From the NCBI GenBank assembly GCA_947501935.1, contig CANMXU010000003.1, positions 62,001-126,000 of the forward strand: 64,000 bases of DNA, read 5' to 3'. Below the pieces are notes generated by a model, which was given only the letters and a program-made list of their open reading frames with translations, was not told the DNA's origin and did not search any database. The position numbers were made by a program, and so were the translations under genes. The stretch is from an uncultured Alteromonadaceae bacterium. GTDB lineage: Bacteria; Pseudomonadota; Gammaproteobacteria; Enterobacterales; Alteromonadaceae. Below are positions 1 through 7,910 of this stretch, in pieces (positions within the stretch are counted from its first letter, which is position 1; the number at the start of each line of letters is the position of its first letter).

Positions 1-612
1 CGAAACCACTTGGCCAAAATCAACATTTTGCTTCAATATTCGGCCATTATACGGCGCGATAATTTGACTACGTTCTAAGGCTAAATCAGCTTTTTGTAAT
101 TGGGCTTGCGCCGATAATACTTGCGCTTTAGCAGCTGCAAGTTGTGGTTCACGTAATACTAATGCAGACGGTTGTGCGCCATTACCTAAACGCTGCCAAT
201 CAGCTAAGGCTTGTTCAACACGGGCTTGTTCTTCAAGTAATAATTGCTTTGCCGACAATAAACTCGCTTGGGCAATTTTTTGCTCAGCCAAGTAGTCTCT
301 ATTATCAAGCTCAATTAAAACTTCGCCTTTATCAAAAAAACCACCTTCACGAAAGCTAGGGCTAACCTTGATTATTTGTCCTGGTACTTGTGCCACTAAC
401 GCACTTTGAGTACGGGGCTGAACCGTGCCAAAACTTTCAATATCAACCTGAAAATTTTGTGATTGTATGCGAGTAATTTCTACCGTCATTTGCGCATTTT
501 TATTAGCGCGGCCACGATCACTTTTGGGCGGGTTGTTATTGATAAAAATAGCCAAGAAAATGGTGGCGGCTATGATGATAACGGAAACTGTGTATTTATT
601 ATATTTACGCAT
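1..612 (-). CDS. RND efflux periplasmic adaptor (HlyD/MFP family), partial
   Basis: Reading the minus strand from the ATG at 612 gives an open frame that runs off the left edge, so only the first ~204 residues are visible. It starts MRKYNKYTV, then a hydrophobic stretch (about residues 10-23) that would anchor the protein in the inner membrane. Next comes the first beta strand of a barrel-sandwich domain (VEITRIQSQNFQVDIESFG) and an Ala/Gln-rich coiled-coil hairpin, followed by IIAPYNGRI, typical of MFP adaptors. The family bridges an inner-membrane RND pump to a TolC-like channel. The outer-membrane factor gene ends 2 bp upstream of this start, so the two are translated from one transcript. 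The pump gene is presumably beyond the edge; the substrate cannot be told. Confidence 0.9.
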   Translation of the reverse strand, partial: MRKYNKYTVSVIIIAATIFLAIFINNNPPKSDRGRANKNAQMTVEITRIQSQNFQVDIESFGTVQPRTQSALVAQVPGQIIKVSPSFREGGFFDKGEVLIELDNRDYLAEQKIAQASLLSAKQLLLEEQARVEQALADWQRLGNGAQPSALVLREPQLAAAKAQVLSAQAQLQKADLALERSQIIAPYNGRILKQNVDFGQVVS

Positions 613-614
613 TT

Positions 615-2030
615 TTATTCTGCCGTGGCATTGTTTATGGGCGTGGAAAACTCGCCACCTAAGGCGACATGTAGGTTAATTCGGTTACTGATCAGCTGTT
701 TTTTAATTTGGATAACCGAGCTTTGCGCATCAAAGGCTCGGCTTTGCGCGTCGAGCACGGTGGTGTAGTCAACCAAACCAGCTAAATAATTTTCGAACGA
801 TAAGGTTTGCGCCGCGAGTGCATTTTCTTCTGCGGTTAACATCATGTTATAACGCTCTTTTAAACTTTGCTCTTCACTTAAGCCATTTTCTACCCTTAAA
901 AAGGCATCATAAAGGGTAGTTAAATATTGCTGCTCACTTTGCTTTAACTGCAAACGAGCTTTTTCTTCATTTGCTTTAAGTGCTCCGGCATTAAATAGCG
1001 GCATGGCTAAGTTGCCAAGCAATGACCAACCTATAGATGAAGCTGATAATAGCTGCTCTAATTGCTCAGAATTATTACCTACTGACGCCGTTAAGCTAAT
1101 ACTAGGAAAGCGTTGTTTATGGGCATAAGCCAACCCTGCGTCTTGAGCAAGTAAACGATACCAGCTCGCCATTAACTCAGGCTTTCGGGTGATAAGTTCA
1201 GACGGCATGCCTTGGGGGATTTCAGAGTTTAATAAAGGTAATGGCGCGTCAACATCAAGTATACCTTGCGGATATTGGCCAACTAAAAGCTCTAGTTTTC
1301 TTATCGCATTGATTAGGGTGTTTTTTTGTTCAGAGGTTCGTGATAGTTCGCTATTAACTTCATTACGGGTTAAATAAACATCTAAAGCGCTATTTAAGCC
1401 ACGTTGATAACCTGATTGAATAATATCTAAATTTTGCTGGGTATTTTCACTACGTTGCTGATAAAGCGCCAATAAATGTTTTGCTTCAATTACTCCAAAC
1501 CAAGCACTTACCACATCAGCGACTAATTGCTGTTTAGTTTGCTCGAAATTCGCCTGTTCAGCAATTAGCTCTAAGTTGGCTTGGCGTTGTTGATCAGAAA
1601 GCTTCCCCCATAAATCGAGCTCGTAGGTTAAGTTTAAATCGATTGAAGCATTGTTGCTATAGGTTGCAGCTGAGTCGGTATTAGCATTTTTACGACGATT
1701 GGCACTACTCGATAAGTCTAAAGATGGCCATAGTGCACTACCGGCAACTACTAAACTTTGTCGTTTAATTTCAACCGACAGTGCCTGCTGTTTTAAAGCA
1801 AAATTATTATTTAAAGCAAGCTCAACTAATTGTTGAATTTGTGCATTGGGGATTTCATTTAACCAGCCGCTGGTTACTGCAATATTTTCGGATGTTTTCT
1901 GCTCAAGATTCTGCCAATTTTCTGGAACATTGTAGTCACGGATCTTTAAATCAGCTTCTTGAACGCTATAACACCCGCTTAGTAAAAATCCGCAGCAAAG
2001 CAAGAAAACATAATGAAGGCGACGTGCCAT
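615..2030 (-). CDS. Efflux outer-membrane factor lipoprotein (NodT/TolC family)
   Basis: 471 residues, the usual length for the NodT/OprM family. The N-terminus is a lipoprotein signal peptide with lipobox LLSGC (Cys20), so the mature protein is lipid-anchored in the outer membrane. Two outer-membrane-efflux repeats follow, rich in Ala, Gln, Leu and Asn as expected for TolC-type alpha-barrel helices (for example LTYELDLWGKLSDQ near residue 135). The protein would form the exit duct of a tripartite pump. Its stop lies 2 bp before the start of the adaptor gene, so they form an operon. The start ATG at 2030 is supported by the well-placed signal peptide. Substrate specificity is not visible. Confidence 0.93.
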   Translation of the reverse strand: MARRLHYVFLLCCGFLLSGCYSVQEADLKIRDYNVPENWQNLEQKTSENIAVTSGWLNEIPNAQIQQLVELALNNNFALKQQALSVEIKRQSLVVAGSALWPSLDLSSSANRRKNANTDSAATYSNNASIDLNLTYELDLWGKLSDQQRQANLELIAEQANFEQTKQQLVADVVSAWFGVIEAKHLLALYQQRSENTQQNLDIIQSGYQRGLNSALDVYLTRNEVNSELSRTSEQKNTLINAIRKLELLVGQYPQGILDVDAPLPLLNSEIPQGMPSELITRKPELMASWYRLLAQDAGLAYAHKQRFPSISLTASVGNNSEQLEQLLSASSIGWSLLGNLAMPLFNAGALKANEEKARLQLKQSEQQYLTTLYDAFLRVENGLSEEQSLKERYNMMLTAEENALAAQTLSFENYLAGLVDYTTVLDAQSRAFDAQSSVIQIKKQLISNRINLHVALGGEFSTPINNATAE

Positions 2031-2210
2031 AGAAAAACCTATTCAATTAAAACGAAAGCAAGCTGTAGACTACCAGATTATAACTTAGTTCAGCTAGGCT
2101 CAAGCAATTTTACAGTCTGCTGACATTTGGCCATGAATGAGGCGTAAACAAAGAAAAACACGAGTAATACACTATTAATATTAGCAAATTACAATGGTTA
2201 AAAAGCAGGC

Positions 2211-2296
2211 AAAAAAAAAGCTCAATCAAAGGGGTGATTGAGCCTAAAAACAAGGGAGTATAACAACACTTATCAAGCTACTGCTTGGAAAGCTTG
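2211..2296 (-). ncRNA. Putative sRNA, copy 1 of 4
   Basis: The predicted transcript starts about 7 nt after the -10-like GATATTAT (2302-2309) and ends in the T run at 2211-2219. The 5' part can fold TCAAGC/GCTTGA. The middle, GTGTTGTTATACTCCCTTG, looks unpaired and contains CUCCC, able to pair with a ribosome binding site. The terminator stem is GCTCAATC/GATTGAGC. Compared with the other copies, one stem pair changes from C-G to T-A with pairing kept, a covariation that supports an RNA structure. Extent is estimated, not measured. Confidence 0.55.
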
Positions 2297-2425
2297 AAAA
2301 CATAATATCGGTATCGCTTGTTTTTTACTGTGCTATTACAGTAACGAGTTGTAATCGCCACTGTTACAATTTTTGTCGATTATTTACGCTGTTTGTATGA
2401 GAAAAAGAAGAGCTAAAATTTAGGC

Positions 2426-2509
2426 AAAAAAAAAGCTCAACCAAAGGGTGTTGAGCTTAAAAACAAGGGAGTATAACAACACTTATCAAGCTACTGCTTG
2501 GGAAAGCTT
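2426..2509 (-). ncRNA. Putative sRNA, copy 2 of 4
   Basis: Same plan as copy 1: -10-like GATATTAT near 2516-2524, 5' stem TCAAGC/GCTTGA, conserved GTGTTGTTATACTCCCTTG, then terminator stem GCTCAAC/GTTGAGC and nine T on the minus strand (2426-2434). This copy has the best upstream palindrome (see 2563-2583). Ends are inferred from the promoter-like and terminator elements. Confidence 0.55.
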
Positions 2510-2562
2510 GAAAACATAATATCGGTATCGCTTGTTTCTTACTGTGCTATTACGGTAATGAT

Positions 2563-2583
2563 TTGTAACCGCCATTGTTACAA
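2563..2583. promoter_or_regulatory. 21-bp palindrome upstream of sRNA copy 2 (and 2349-2369 for copy 1)
   Basis: TTGTAAC-N7-GTTACAA is a perfect inverted repeat with 7-bp arms. The equivalent at copy 1 (2349-2369) is TTGTAAT-N7-GTTACAA, one mismatch. Copies 3 and 4 keep only the TTGTAAT half. It sits about 40-60 bp upstream of the -10-like element, a position suited to an activator. The -35 regions (CAGTAA) are poor, which also suggests activator dependence. The regulator is not identified; spacing does not match the TyrR consensus exactly. Confidence 0.5.
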
Positions 2584-2639
2584 ACTAAATAACCGATTAC
2601 AGCTACTCAAGTAGCAAAGAATAGCGCTAAAAGTCAGGC

Positions 2640-2723
2640 AAAAAAAAAGCCCAACCAAAGGGTGTTGAGCTTAAAAACAAGGGAAGTATAACAACACTTA
2701 TCAAGCTACTGCTTAAAAAGTAT
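2640..2723 (-). ncRNA. Putative sRNA, copy 3 of 4
   Basis: The -10-like element is GATACTAT (2731-2737 region). The 5' stem differs from copies 1 and 2, but the middle GTGTTGTTATACTTCCCTTG is kept with one inserted T. The terminator stem is GCTCAAC/GTTGGGC, where an A-to-G change turns a U-A pair into U-G, so pairing survives. The nine-T tract is intact. The upstream palindrome is reduced to one half (TTGTAAT). Confidence 0.55.
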
Positions 2724-2853
2724 GAAGCTATAGTATCGGCTCCACTTGTTTCTTACTGTGCAAACACTGTAATGATTTGTAATCTGTTTTTTGCCAGCTT
2801 ATTGGATGATTTTCTTATCTTAAAACAGAGAAAGTAAGTACTAAATTTTAGGC

Positions 2854-2937
2854 AAAAAAAAAGCTCAACCAAAGGGTGTTGAGCTTAAAAACAAGGGAAG
2901 TATAACAACACTTAACAAGCTAAAGCTTAAAAAGTAT
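2854..2937 (-). ncRNA. Putative sRNA, copy 4 of 4
   Basis: The first copy met when reading the minus strand, just downstream of the S9 peptidase stop at 3046. It has the -10-like GATACTAT (2943-2950), a short 5' stem AAGCTTTAGCTT, the conserved GTGTTGTTATACTTCCCTTG, and terminator stem GCTCAAC/GTTGAGC with nine T. Only half of the upstream palindrome remains. It might also act as the terminator of the peptidase gene, but the internal promoter-like block makes an independent RNA more likely. Confidence 0.5.
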
Positions 2938-3045
2938 GAAGCTATAGTATCGGCTCCACTTGTTTCTTACTGTGCGAACACTGTAATGATTTGTAATCAC
3001 CAGTTGTGGGTATATTTATGCCAAGCTTAGTTGTATTAGCTCAGG

Positions 3046-4956
3046 CTAAATGTACTCTTTAATAAATTTATCTATCGCTTTAAGTGCCTTTAAACGATTT
3101 TCACGTTTGCTTAATTGGTGGTCACCATCTTCTAACTCAATAAAAGTAACCTTTTTATCGGCATCTTCTAACTCATCAAACATATCTTCAGACTGGGCTA
3201 CCGGCACGGTTAAGTCATGTTCACCATGAATAAGTAATATTGGTGCAGTCACTTTGTCTGCGTGGTTAATTGGGGATATTTGTTCTAAATGATCTTCATC
3301 AACATCACCGTCGGCAATCACGTCTTGCCAATACGCCACCACCCAATGGTCACTACCATATTGACGTTTTTCAGTTTTTAACATTTCTTCAACATCTGAT
3401 ACACCATTAATGGCAACCACACATTTATAGAGCTCAGGGGTAAAGGTTGCTCCTGCCAAAGCCGCATAACCACCGTAACTCGCGCCAACAATACAAACTC
3501 GGCTTTTATCTATAATGCCTTGTTCAGCATAATGATTAACCGCATCGGTTAAGTCATGTTGCATTTTTCGTCCCCATTCACCGCGCCCACGTAATAAATG
3601 AGCAGCCCCAAAACCAGTAGAACCACGAAATTGTGGCTGAATAACCACATAACCTTGGTTGGCAAAATATTGCGCTATCCAATCAAAGCCTCTTTTGTCG
3701 TATGACTCAGGGCCGCCATGAGGCAAAATGATCGCAGGAAGGTTTTGCTTTTTTTCACCATTAGGCATAGTTAATAAGGTTGGAATTGGCCAGTTATCAC
3801 GGGCTTCAAAACTATTTTCTTTAACCGCATTAACCGCTGCAGGAGGGATATCTGGCCGTGCTGAAGTTAAAAAACTTAAACTGCTATTGTTATAAAGTAA
3901 ATAATCACCTGAGCTGCCTTCACCATCCATATAAAAAATCATGCTACTCCAATCTGGGGTGTAGTCTTTAATGGTGAAGGTATTATTGGGCATAGCTTTG
4001 TTCATGCCACGCATACGCGCATTAAGTTTTTTATCAAAAAAGTCATAAGATGGTGTGAAACCGGAATATTGCACGCCATGAACAACACGCTTAATATCTG
4101 TTAGTACATGTTCAACATCTTTATTTTTATGACTAAAGATTGGCTCAGATATTTTACCATCGGCAAGTGACATAGTGTAATAAGCCCAGCGACGTTTCTT
4201 GTTTTGACTGATCATCACTAAGCTCTTACCGTCAGGTGTTATGCCGCGAAAACCTTTAGTAATATAAGGTGTGGTTTCTCTGAAGATATCCACCCATTCA
4301 TCGTCAATCAAGGCTTGAATGCGATGTAAATTGCTATCATTGTTATAACGTTCTCGGGCCAGTACTTCACCATCAGCGCCGATGAAAAAGTCCATGGTGT
4401 CATGCGTACCTTTTCGATAAACCCTTGGCTTTCTTTTCTTGGCTAAATCCACTTTATAAAGGTTAAAGGTTCCTTCTTCAGCATAAGCTGGCATATAAGC
4501 GTACTTATTGTCATTCGATAGCCCCATAATGCTACCTAATTGGGTTTGCCCTTGATGTATGCCATAACCACGAATTAATAACTGGTGTATTTTATTTTTG
4601 TCAATATTGTAGACAAACGCAGCACTAATATTATGACGACCATAATAGCCAAGCATGCGTTTATTTTCTGAAGCAACTAAAATCAGGCGGTCATTATCAG
4701 TAAAGTAAATAGTAGAAGGATTTACTCCATCAATATTAATGCCGTTAACCATTTTATTGGTCGTTAAATCAATAACAATCATCAAGTCTTGGCCATTAGA
4801 GGTATCACGATAAGCCATGCGCTGGGCGTTAGGGGAAATAACCAGCATGCTTTTACTTGGCAATTTTCCATAAGCTTCTACTGGAACTGAGCTGGTTTGA
4901 GCAAACAGTAAATGAGGGATCACTAGCAAGGCAGCGATAATTAATCGAATTGACAT
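3046..4956 (-). CDS. S9 family peptidase (prolyl oligopeptidase-like, secreted)
   Basis: 636 residues with an N-terminal signal peptide (MSIRLIIAALLVIPHLLFAQ, cleavage likely after the Ala-Gln), so it acts in the periplasm or outside. The N-terminal ~370 residues are a beta-propeller-like region. The C-terminal alpha/beta-hydrolase domain carries the nucleophile motif GASYGG (Ser about 492), the acid in HGEHDLTVP (Asp about 581) and the base in DGDHQLSK (His about 614). This arrangement fits dipeptidyl/acylaminoacyl peptidases that cut short peptides. It lies downstream of, and in the same direction as, a TonB receptor, with a strong terminator between them, so it is probably transcribed separately. 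The substrate is unknown. Confidence 0.92.
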   Translation of the reverse strand: MSIRLIIAALLVIPHLLFAQTSSVPVEAYGKLPSKSMLVISPNAQRMAYRDTSNGQDLMIVIDLTTNKMVNGINIDGVNPSTIYFTDNDRLILVASENKRMLGYYGRHNISAAFVYNIDKNKIHQLLIRGYGIHQGQTQLGSIMGLSNDNKYAYMPAYAEEGTFNLYKVDLAKKRKPRVYRKGTHDTMDFFIGADGEVLARERYNNDSNLHRIQALIDDEWVDIFRETTPYITKGFRGITPDGKSLVMISQNKKRRWAYYTMSLADGKISEPIFSHKNKDVEHVLTDIKRVVHGVQYSGFTPSYDFFDKKLNARMRGMNKAMPNNTFTIKDYTPDWSSMIFYMDGEGSSGDYLLYNNSSLSFLTSARPDIPPAAVNAVKENSFEARDNWPIPTLLTMPNGEKKQNLPAIILPHGGPESYDKRGFDWIAQYFANQGYVVIQPQFRGSTGFGAAHLLRGRGEWGRKMQHDLTDAVNHYAEQGIIDKSRVCIVGASYGGYAALAGATFTPELYKCVVAINGVSDVEEMLKTEKRQYGSDHWVVAYWQDVIADGDVDEDHLEQISPINHADKVTAPILLIHGEHDLTVPVAQSEDMFDELEDADKKVTFIELEDGDHQLSKRENRLKALKAIDKFIKEYI

Positions 4957-5098
4957 GAACTATCCTATGTTTATTTTTAGAGGGAATTTTTCCTTTTCAA
5001 AACGAATTATAAGATTAATCATCTAACATTCAAACACTCTTTTACATTTAATGACTGAATGAAACATTCGAAGGGATGGAGAGGAATATTCAATAAAA

Positions 5099-5150
5099 AA
5101 CGGCGTTTACTTATCCTTATTTAGGTAAGTAAACGCCGTTTCAATTTTTA
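5099..5150 (-). terminator. Intrinsic terminator after the TonB receptor
   Basis: A 15-bp stem AACGGCGTTTACTTA (5099-5113) pairs with 5126-5140 around a 12-nt loop. On the minus strand it is followed by TTTTTT, placing it ~30 bp after the receptor stop. The plus side ends in TTTCAATTTTT, so it may work in both directions. Confidence 0.85.
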
Positions 5151-5179
5151 GGGCATAAAATTAAGTTAAAGCTTAAGAG

Positions 5180-7585
5180 CTAGAAATTATATTTAACTCT
5201 AACACCTGCTGTACGGCCTCGGCCAATACCAAAGCGGTTAATACCCGTATCTTCAACAGCACCTTCGTAATAAGTTTCATCGGTTAGATTTTCAACATAG
5301 GCTGATAACTGCCATTCCATACCTGTAGCGTTAAATTGAATGCCTGTTAACCCATAAGCTTCTTGTTCAAGTAAATCAGTACCACCCAAGAATTCATCAC
5401 CAAAGGTTTCTGATTGCCAATTATAAGAAACCTGGAAAGTTAAGTCGATATCGTTTTCCAAGTACCAGTAGTAACTACCAACAAAACTAAACGTTGCATC
5501 AGGTGCAGCTAATTTTTGACCAACAATTGAATCGCCATTTTCATCAAGCCCTTCTTTAACTTCTGAATCTTGTAAGGCTGATGCAAAGAACAAGCGAATA
5601 TTTTCATTTGGTAAATAAGTTACGTCAAATTCAACACCCGTGCCTTCGGCTTGGCCAATGTTTTTAATGATCACACCACCTGCATTAGGAAAAATACCTT
5701 GAAAATCTTGGTAATCATAATAATAAGCACCAAGATTCATTTTTAAGGTATTGTTGAAAAAATCACCTTTTAAGCCAATTTCATAGCTATCAACAATTTC
5801 AGGATCGTAACTCGCTAACGTTCGGCCGTCAGGGTACAGCCCACCGTAATCACCTTCGTCAGACCAAAAATCGCTATCTGTGCTATCAATCACTCCATCA
5901 GGGATACCGTCGTACCACTCTTCCTCTTCATCCCAACCGGTATAATCTTCATTTAGGTTAAAGGCAAAAGTATTATAACCACCAGCTTTATAACCGCGTG
6001 AATAACTAGCATAGATATTTACATCGTCAGTAAGCTTATGATTTAACGCAACACGTGGCGTGAATTCAGACCAGTCTTGTTCATCTTCAACCCATTCACC
6101 GCCAGTATGACCACCGACTAACCAGTAGTGACCTAACCAACCGTCAGGCTCAGGTAAGTTCAAACCAAATTCTTTATTGTCGTAAGAGAAGCGGCCACCA
6201 ACGGTAATTTCAGTGCTATCAGTAATTGACCAAGTAAGGTCACCATAAATGCCATAGCCACTGTTGGTGCCTTTGGCTAAGACTTGTTCTTGCACTCCTA
6301 TTTCACCTTCACCCGGCGCTGGACTATCAGCTATATCTTCTTCCCAACCATCAACAAATAATTCATGACAATCAGCATAATAATCTTCAGGCATACTTTC
6401 ATGAGAATCATAATCTTGATCCCACTCTTCTAAATTCGGTAATTGCGCACACAAGGCATCGTCGTCATATTCATTGTAAAACTGTGAATCAATTTTTTCT
6501 TTATAGAGGTTCACCCCAATAAACCAATAAATATCAGAGTCGGTATTTGAATTTATGCGAAATTCTTGGCTTAAATATTTGGTATCATCTTTTTGCGAAT
6601 AAATACCTAAAGCTTTAGCTGTGCCATCGTAATCTTCTAGATAGTCCCAAGTGTAATTTTTCATCGCGGTTTGCGAAGTAAAAACAACTGAGCCAAAGTC
6701 ATGGGTAAAATCTACCGTGGTTGCAAATACTTCAGCAACATCGCGACCATCAGCGCCTAGGTCAGACTCAATGCTACGCTTATCACCTTCAGTCCAAATA
6801 GAGCGATATACACCGCCATCCATATCACGATCTTCATAATTTAAAGTGACTCTTAATTCGCTATTATTCCAACCTTCATATTTAAAGGCGGTACGCAAAG
6901 CGGTAACATCTTTGTCACGTAATTTTCCACCCACTAAGTTATCAACGTAGCTATCTTGGCTTTGGTGATAAGCGGCAAAGCGAATGTAGGCATCATCTGA
7001 GATATTGGTATTATAAACACCGGTAAATTCTTTCATGTTGTCGCTGCCAATACCAAACTCAACACTACCTTCAGTGCCATCAATAGCTTGATTACTGTAC
7101 ATGCTGATCGCACCTGAAGCAGCATTACGACCAAATAGCGTACCTTGTGGCCCTTTAGCTACTTCAACACGTTCCATATCGAAAAAAGTTGATAAACCAC
7201 CACCACTACGGCCTTGATAAACACCGTCGAGATATAAACCAATTGAAGGGTCGCCACCAATACCATAGTCAGCAGTGACTATGCCACGAATACCAATACT
7301 GTCGATATAGCTATCGTTTTCACTACCGCCATTTAATCCTGGTGTGAATTTGGCTAAATCAACGGCATTGGTAACATTAAAGTCTTTAATGAATTCTCCA
7401 CCAAAAGCACTTACTGCAACCGGTACTTCTTTAAGGGTTTGAACCCTTTTTTGGGTGACAACGATCACTTCATAATCGTTTTTAGCTTTTGTTGTTTCGG
7501 CTTCTTCAGCAGCATAAGTGGCTGAAGTTGAGACTGTGGCTGCAACGGCAAGCGCGAGTAGTGATTTACGGTATATCATAGACAT
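5180..7585 (-). CDS. TonB-dependent outer-membrane receptor
   Basis: About 801 residues, the normal size. I place the start at the ATG at 7585, which has AGGGA 5 nt upstream; an upstream TTG at 7600 is possible but less likely. The signal peptide ends ATYA. A TonB-box-like segment (YEVIVVTQKR) is followed by the plug domain (LKEVPVAVSAF, then GIRG and RVEVAKGPQGTLFGRNA near residue 155), then a long beta-barrel ending in aromatic residues (VKYNF). The extracellular part is unusually rich in Asp, Glu, Trp and Tyr. Receptors of this kind take up large or scarce nutrients such as oligosaccharides, siderophores or peptides. The substrate here is unknown; the neighbouring peptidase and amine genes are only weak hints. 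Confidence 0.92.
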   Translation of the reverse strand: MSMIYRKSLLALAVAATVSTSATYAAEEAETTKAKNDYEVIVVTQKRVQTLKEVPVAVSAFGGEFIKDFNVTNAVDLAKFTPGLNGGSENDSYIDSIGIRGIVTADYGIGGDPSIGLYLDGVYQGRSGGGLSTFFDMERVEVAKGPQGTLFGRNAASGAISMYSNQAIDGTEGSVEFGIGSDNMKEFTGVYNTNISDDAYIRFAAYHQSQDSYVDNLVGGKLRDKDVTALRTAFKYEGWNNSELRVTLNYEDRDMDGGVYRSIWTEGDKRSIESDLGADGRDVAEVFATTVDFTHDFGSVVFTSQTAMKNYTWDYLEDYDGTAKALGIYSQKDDTKYLSQEFRINSNTDSDIYWFIGVNLYKEKIDSQFYNEYDDDALCAQLPNLEEWDQDYDSHESMPEDYYADCHELFVDGWEEDIADSPAPGEGEIGVQEQVLAKGTNSGYGIYGDLTWSITDSTEITVGGRFSYDNKEFGLNLPEPDGWLGHYWLVGGHTGGEWVEDEQDWSEFTPRVALNHKLTDDVNIYASYSRGYKAGGYNTFAFNLNEDYTGWDEEEEWYDGIPDGVIDSTDSDFWSDEGDYGGLYPDGRTLASYDPEIVDSYEIGLKGDFFNNTLKMNLGAYYYDYQDFQGIFPNAGGVIIKNIGQAEGTGVEFDVTYLPNENIRLFFASALQDSEVKEGLDENGDSIVGQKLAAPDATFSFVGSYYWYLENDIDLTFQVSYNWQSETFGDEFLGGTDLLEQEAYGLTGIQFNATGMEWQLSAYVENLTDETYYEGAVEDTGINRFGIGRGRTAGVRVKYNF

Positions 7586-7825
7586 TTCATTCCCTATCAA
7601 CGGTAAACTTGTTGTTATAATTTTTACGAATGCTTTTTTTTTAAGCTATTATTTTCGCTTTCTTGATAATACACACCCTGTAAATTAAATCAAACATATA
7701 TCTCAGGTTTGTGTAATTTTTATTCGCCATCTATTTATTGTTATATTTTATATAGATTAACTTTATTCACCTATAATCTTTTTAAAGCATAAGGTTAACT
7801 AAAACTTCACGGTTCTCAATGCGTA

Positions 7826-7897
7826 AATAAAATCAAACAAATTTTGGGTTTTATTCTTGTTGATAATTAACCAATAGCTCGTTTGTTTGATTTTATT
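7826..7897. repeat. Perfect 16-bp inverted repeat between puuC-like gene and TonB receptor
   Basis: AATAAAATCAAACAAA (7826-7841) is exactly complementary to 7882-7897, with 40 nt between. A third AAATCAAACA lies at 7687-7696, nearer the receptor start. The gap 7586-7910 is otherwise AT-rich and without a gene. The repeat could be a terminator-like hairpin for the upstream dehydrogenase, or spaced operator sites of a regulator controlling the receptor. The repeated TGTTTGATT core favours operators. Confidence 0.5.
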
Positions 7898-7910
7898 GAC
7901 ATTTAAAATG

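Larger units (their letters stand above)
2208..2998 (-). repeat. Four tandem ~214-bp repeats, each carrying a putative sRNA gene
   Basis: Four direct repeats begin at 2208, 2423, 2637 and 2851, giving spacings of 215, 214 and 214 bp. About 150-160 bp of each unit is conserved and the remainder has diverged. On the minus strand each unit reads: a TTGTAA-containing palindrome or half-palindrome, a conserved block CACAGTAA-AAACAAG, a -10-like GATAYTAT, a stem-loop, an invariant single-stranded stretch, and a GC-rich hairpin followed by nine T. No open reading frame is conserved. The stretch 2031-2207 upstream of the efflux gene holds nothing I recognise. Divergence in the spacers but not in the transcript-like part argues for selection on an RNA rather than a recent simple duplication. 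Confidence 0.85.

Noticed and set aside
2251..2263. TATACT as the -10 of a shorter transcript in each sRNA unit
   Set aside because: It lies inside the conserved transcript, lacks a -35 and would leave a product of only ~45 nt; the upstream GATAYTAT is the better choice.
2300..2340. LexA box (ACTGT-N6-ACAGT) in the sRNA units
   Set aside because: LexA sites need CTGT-N8-ACAG; spacing is wrong and other copies lose the symmetry.
2208..2998. CRISPR array
   Set aside because: Units are ~214 bp with ~150 bp conserved and each ends in a terminator; repeat and spacer sizes do not fit CRISPR and no cas gene is nearby.
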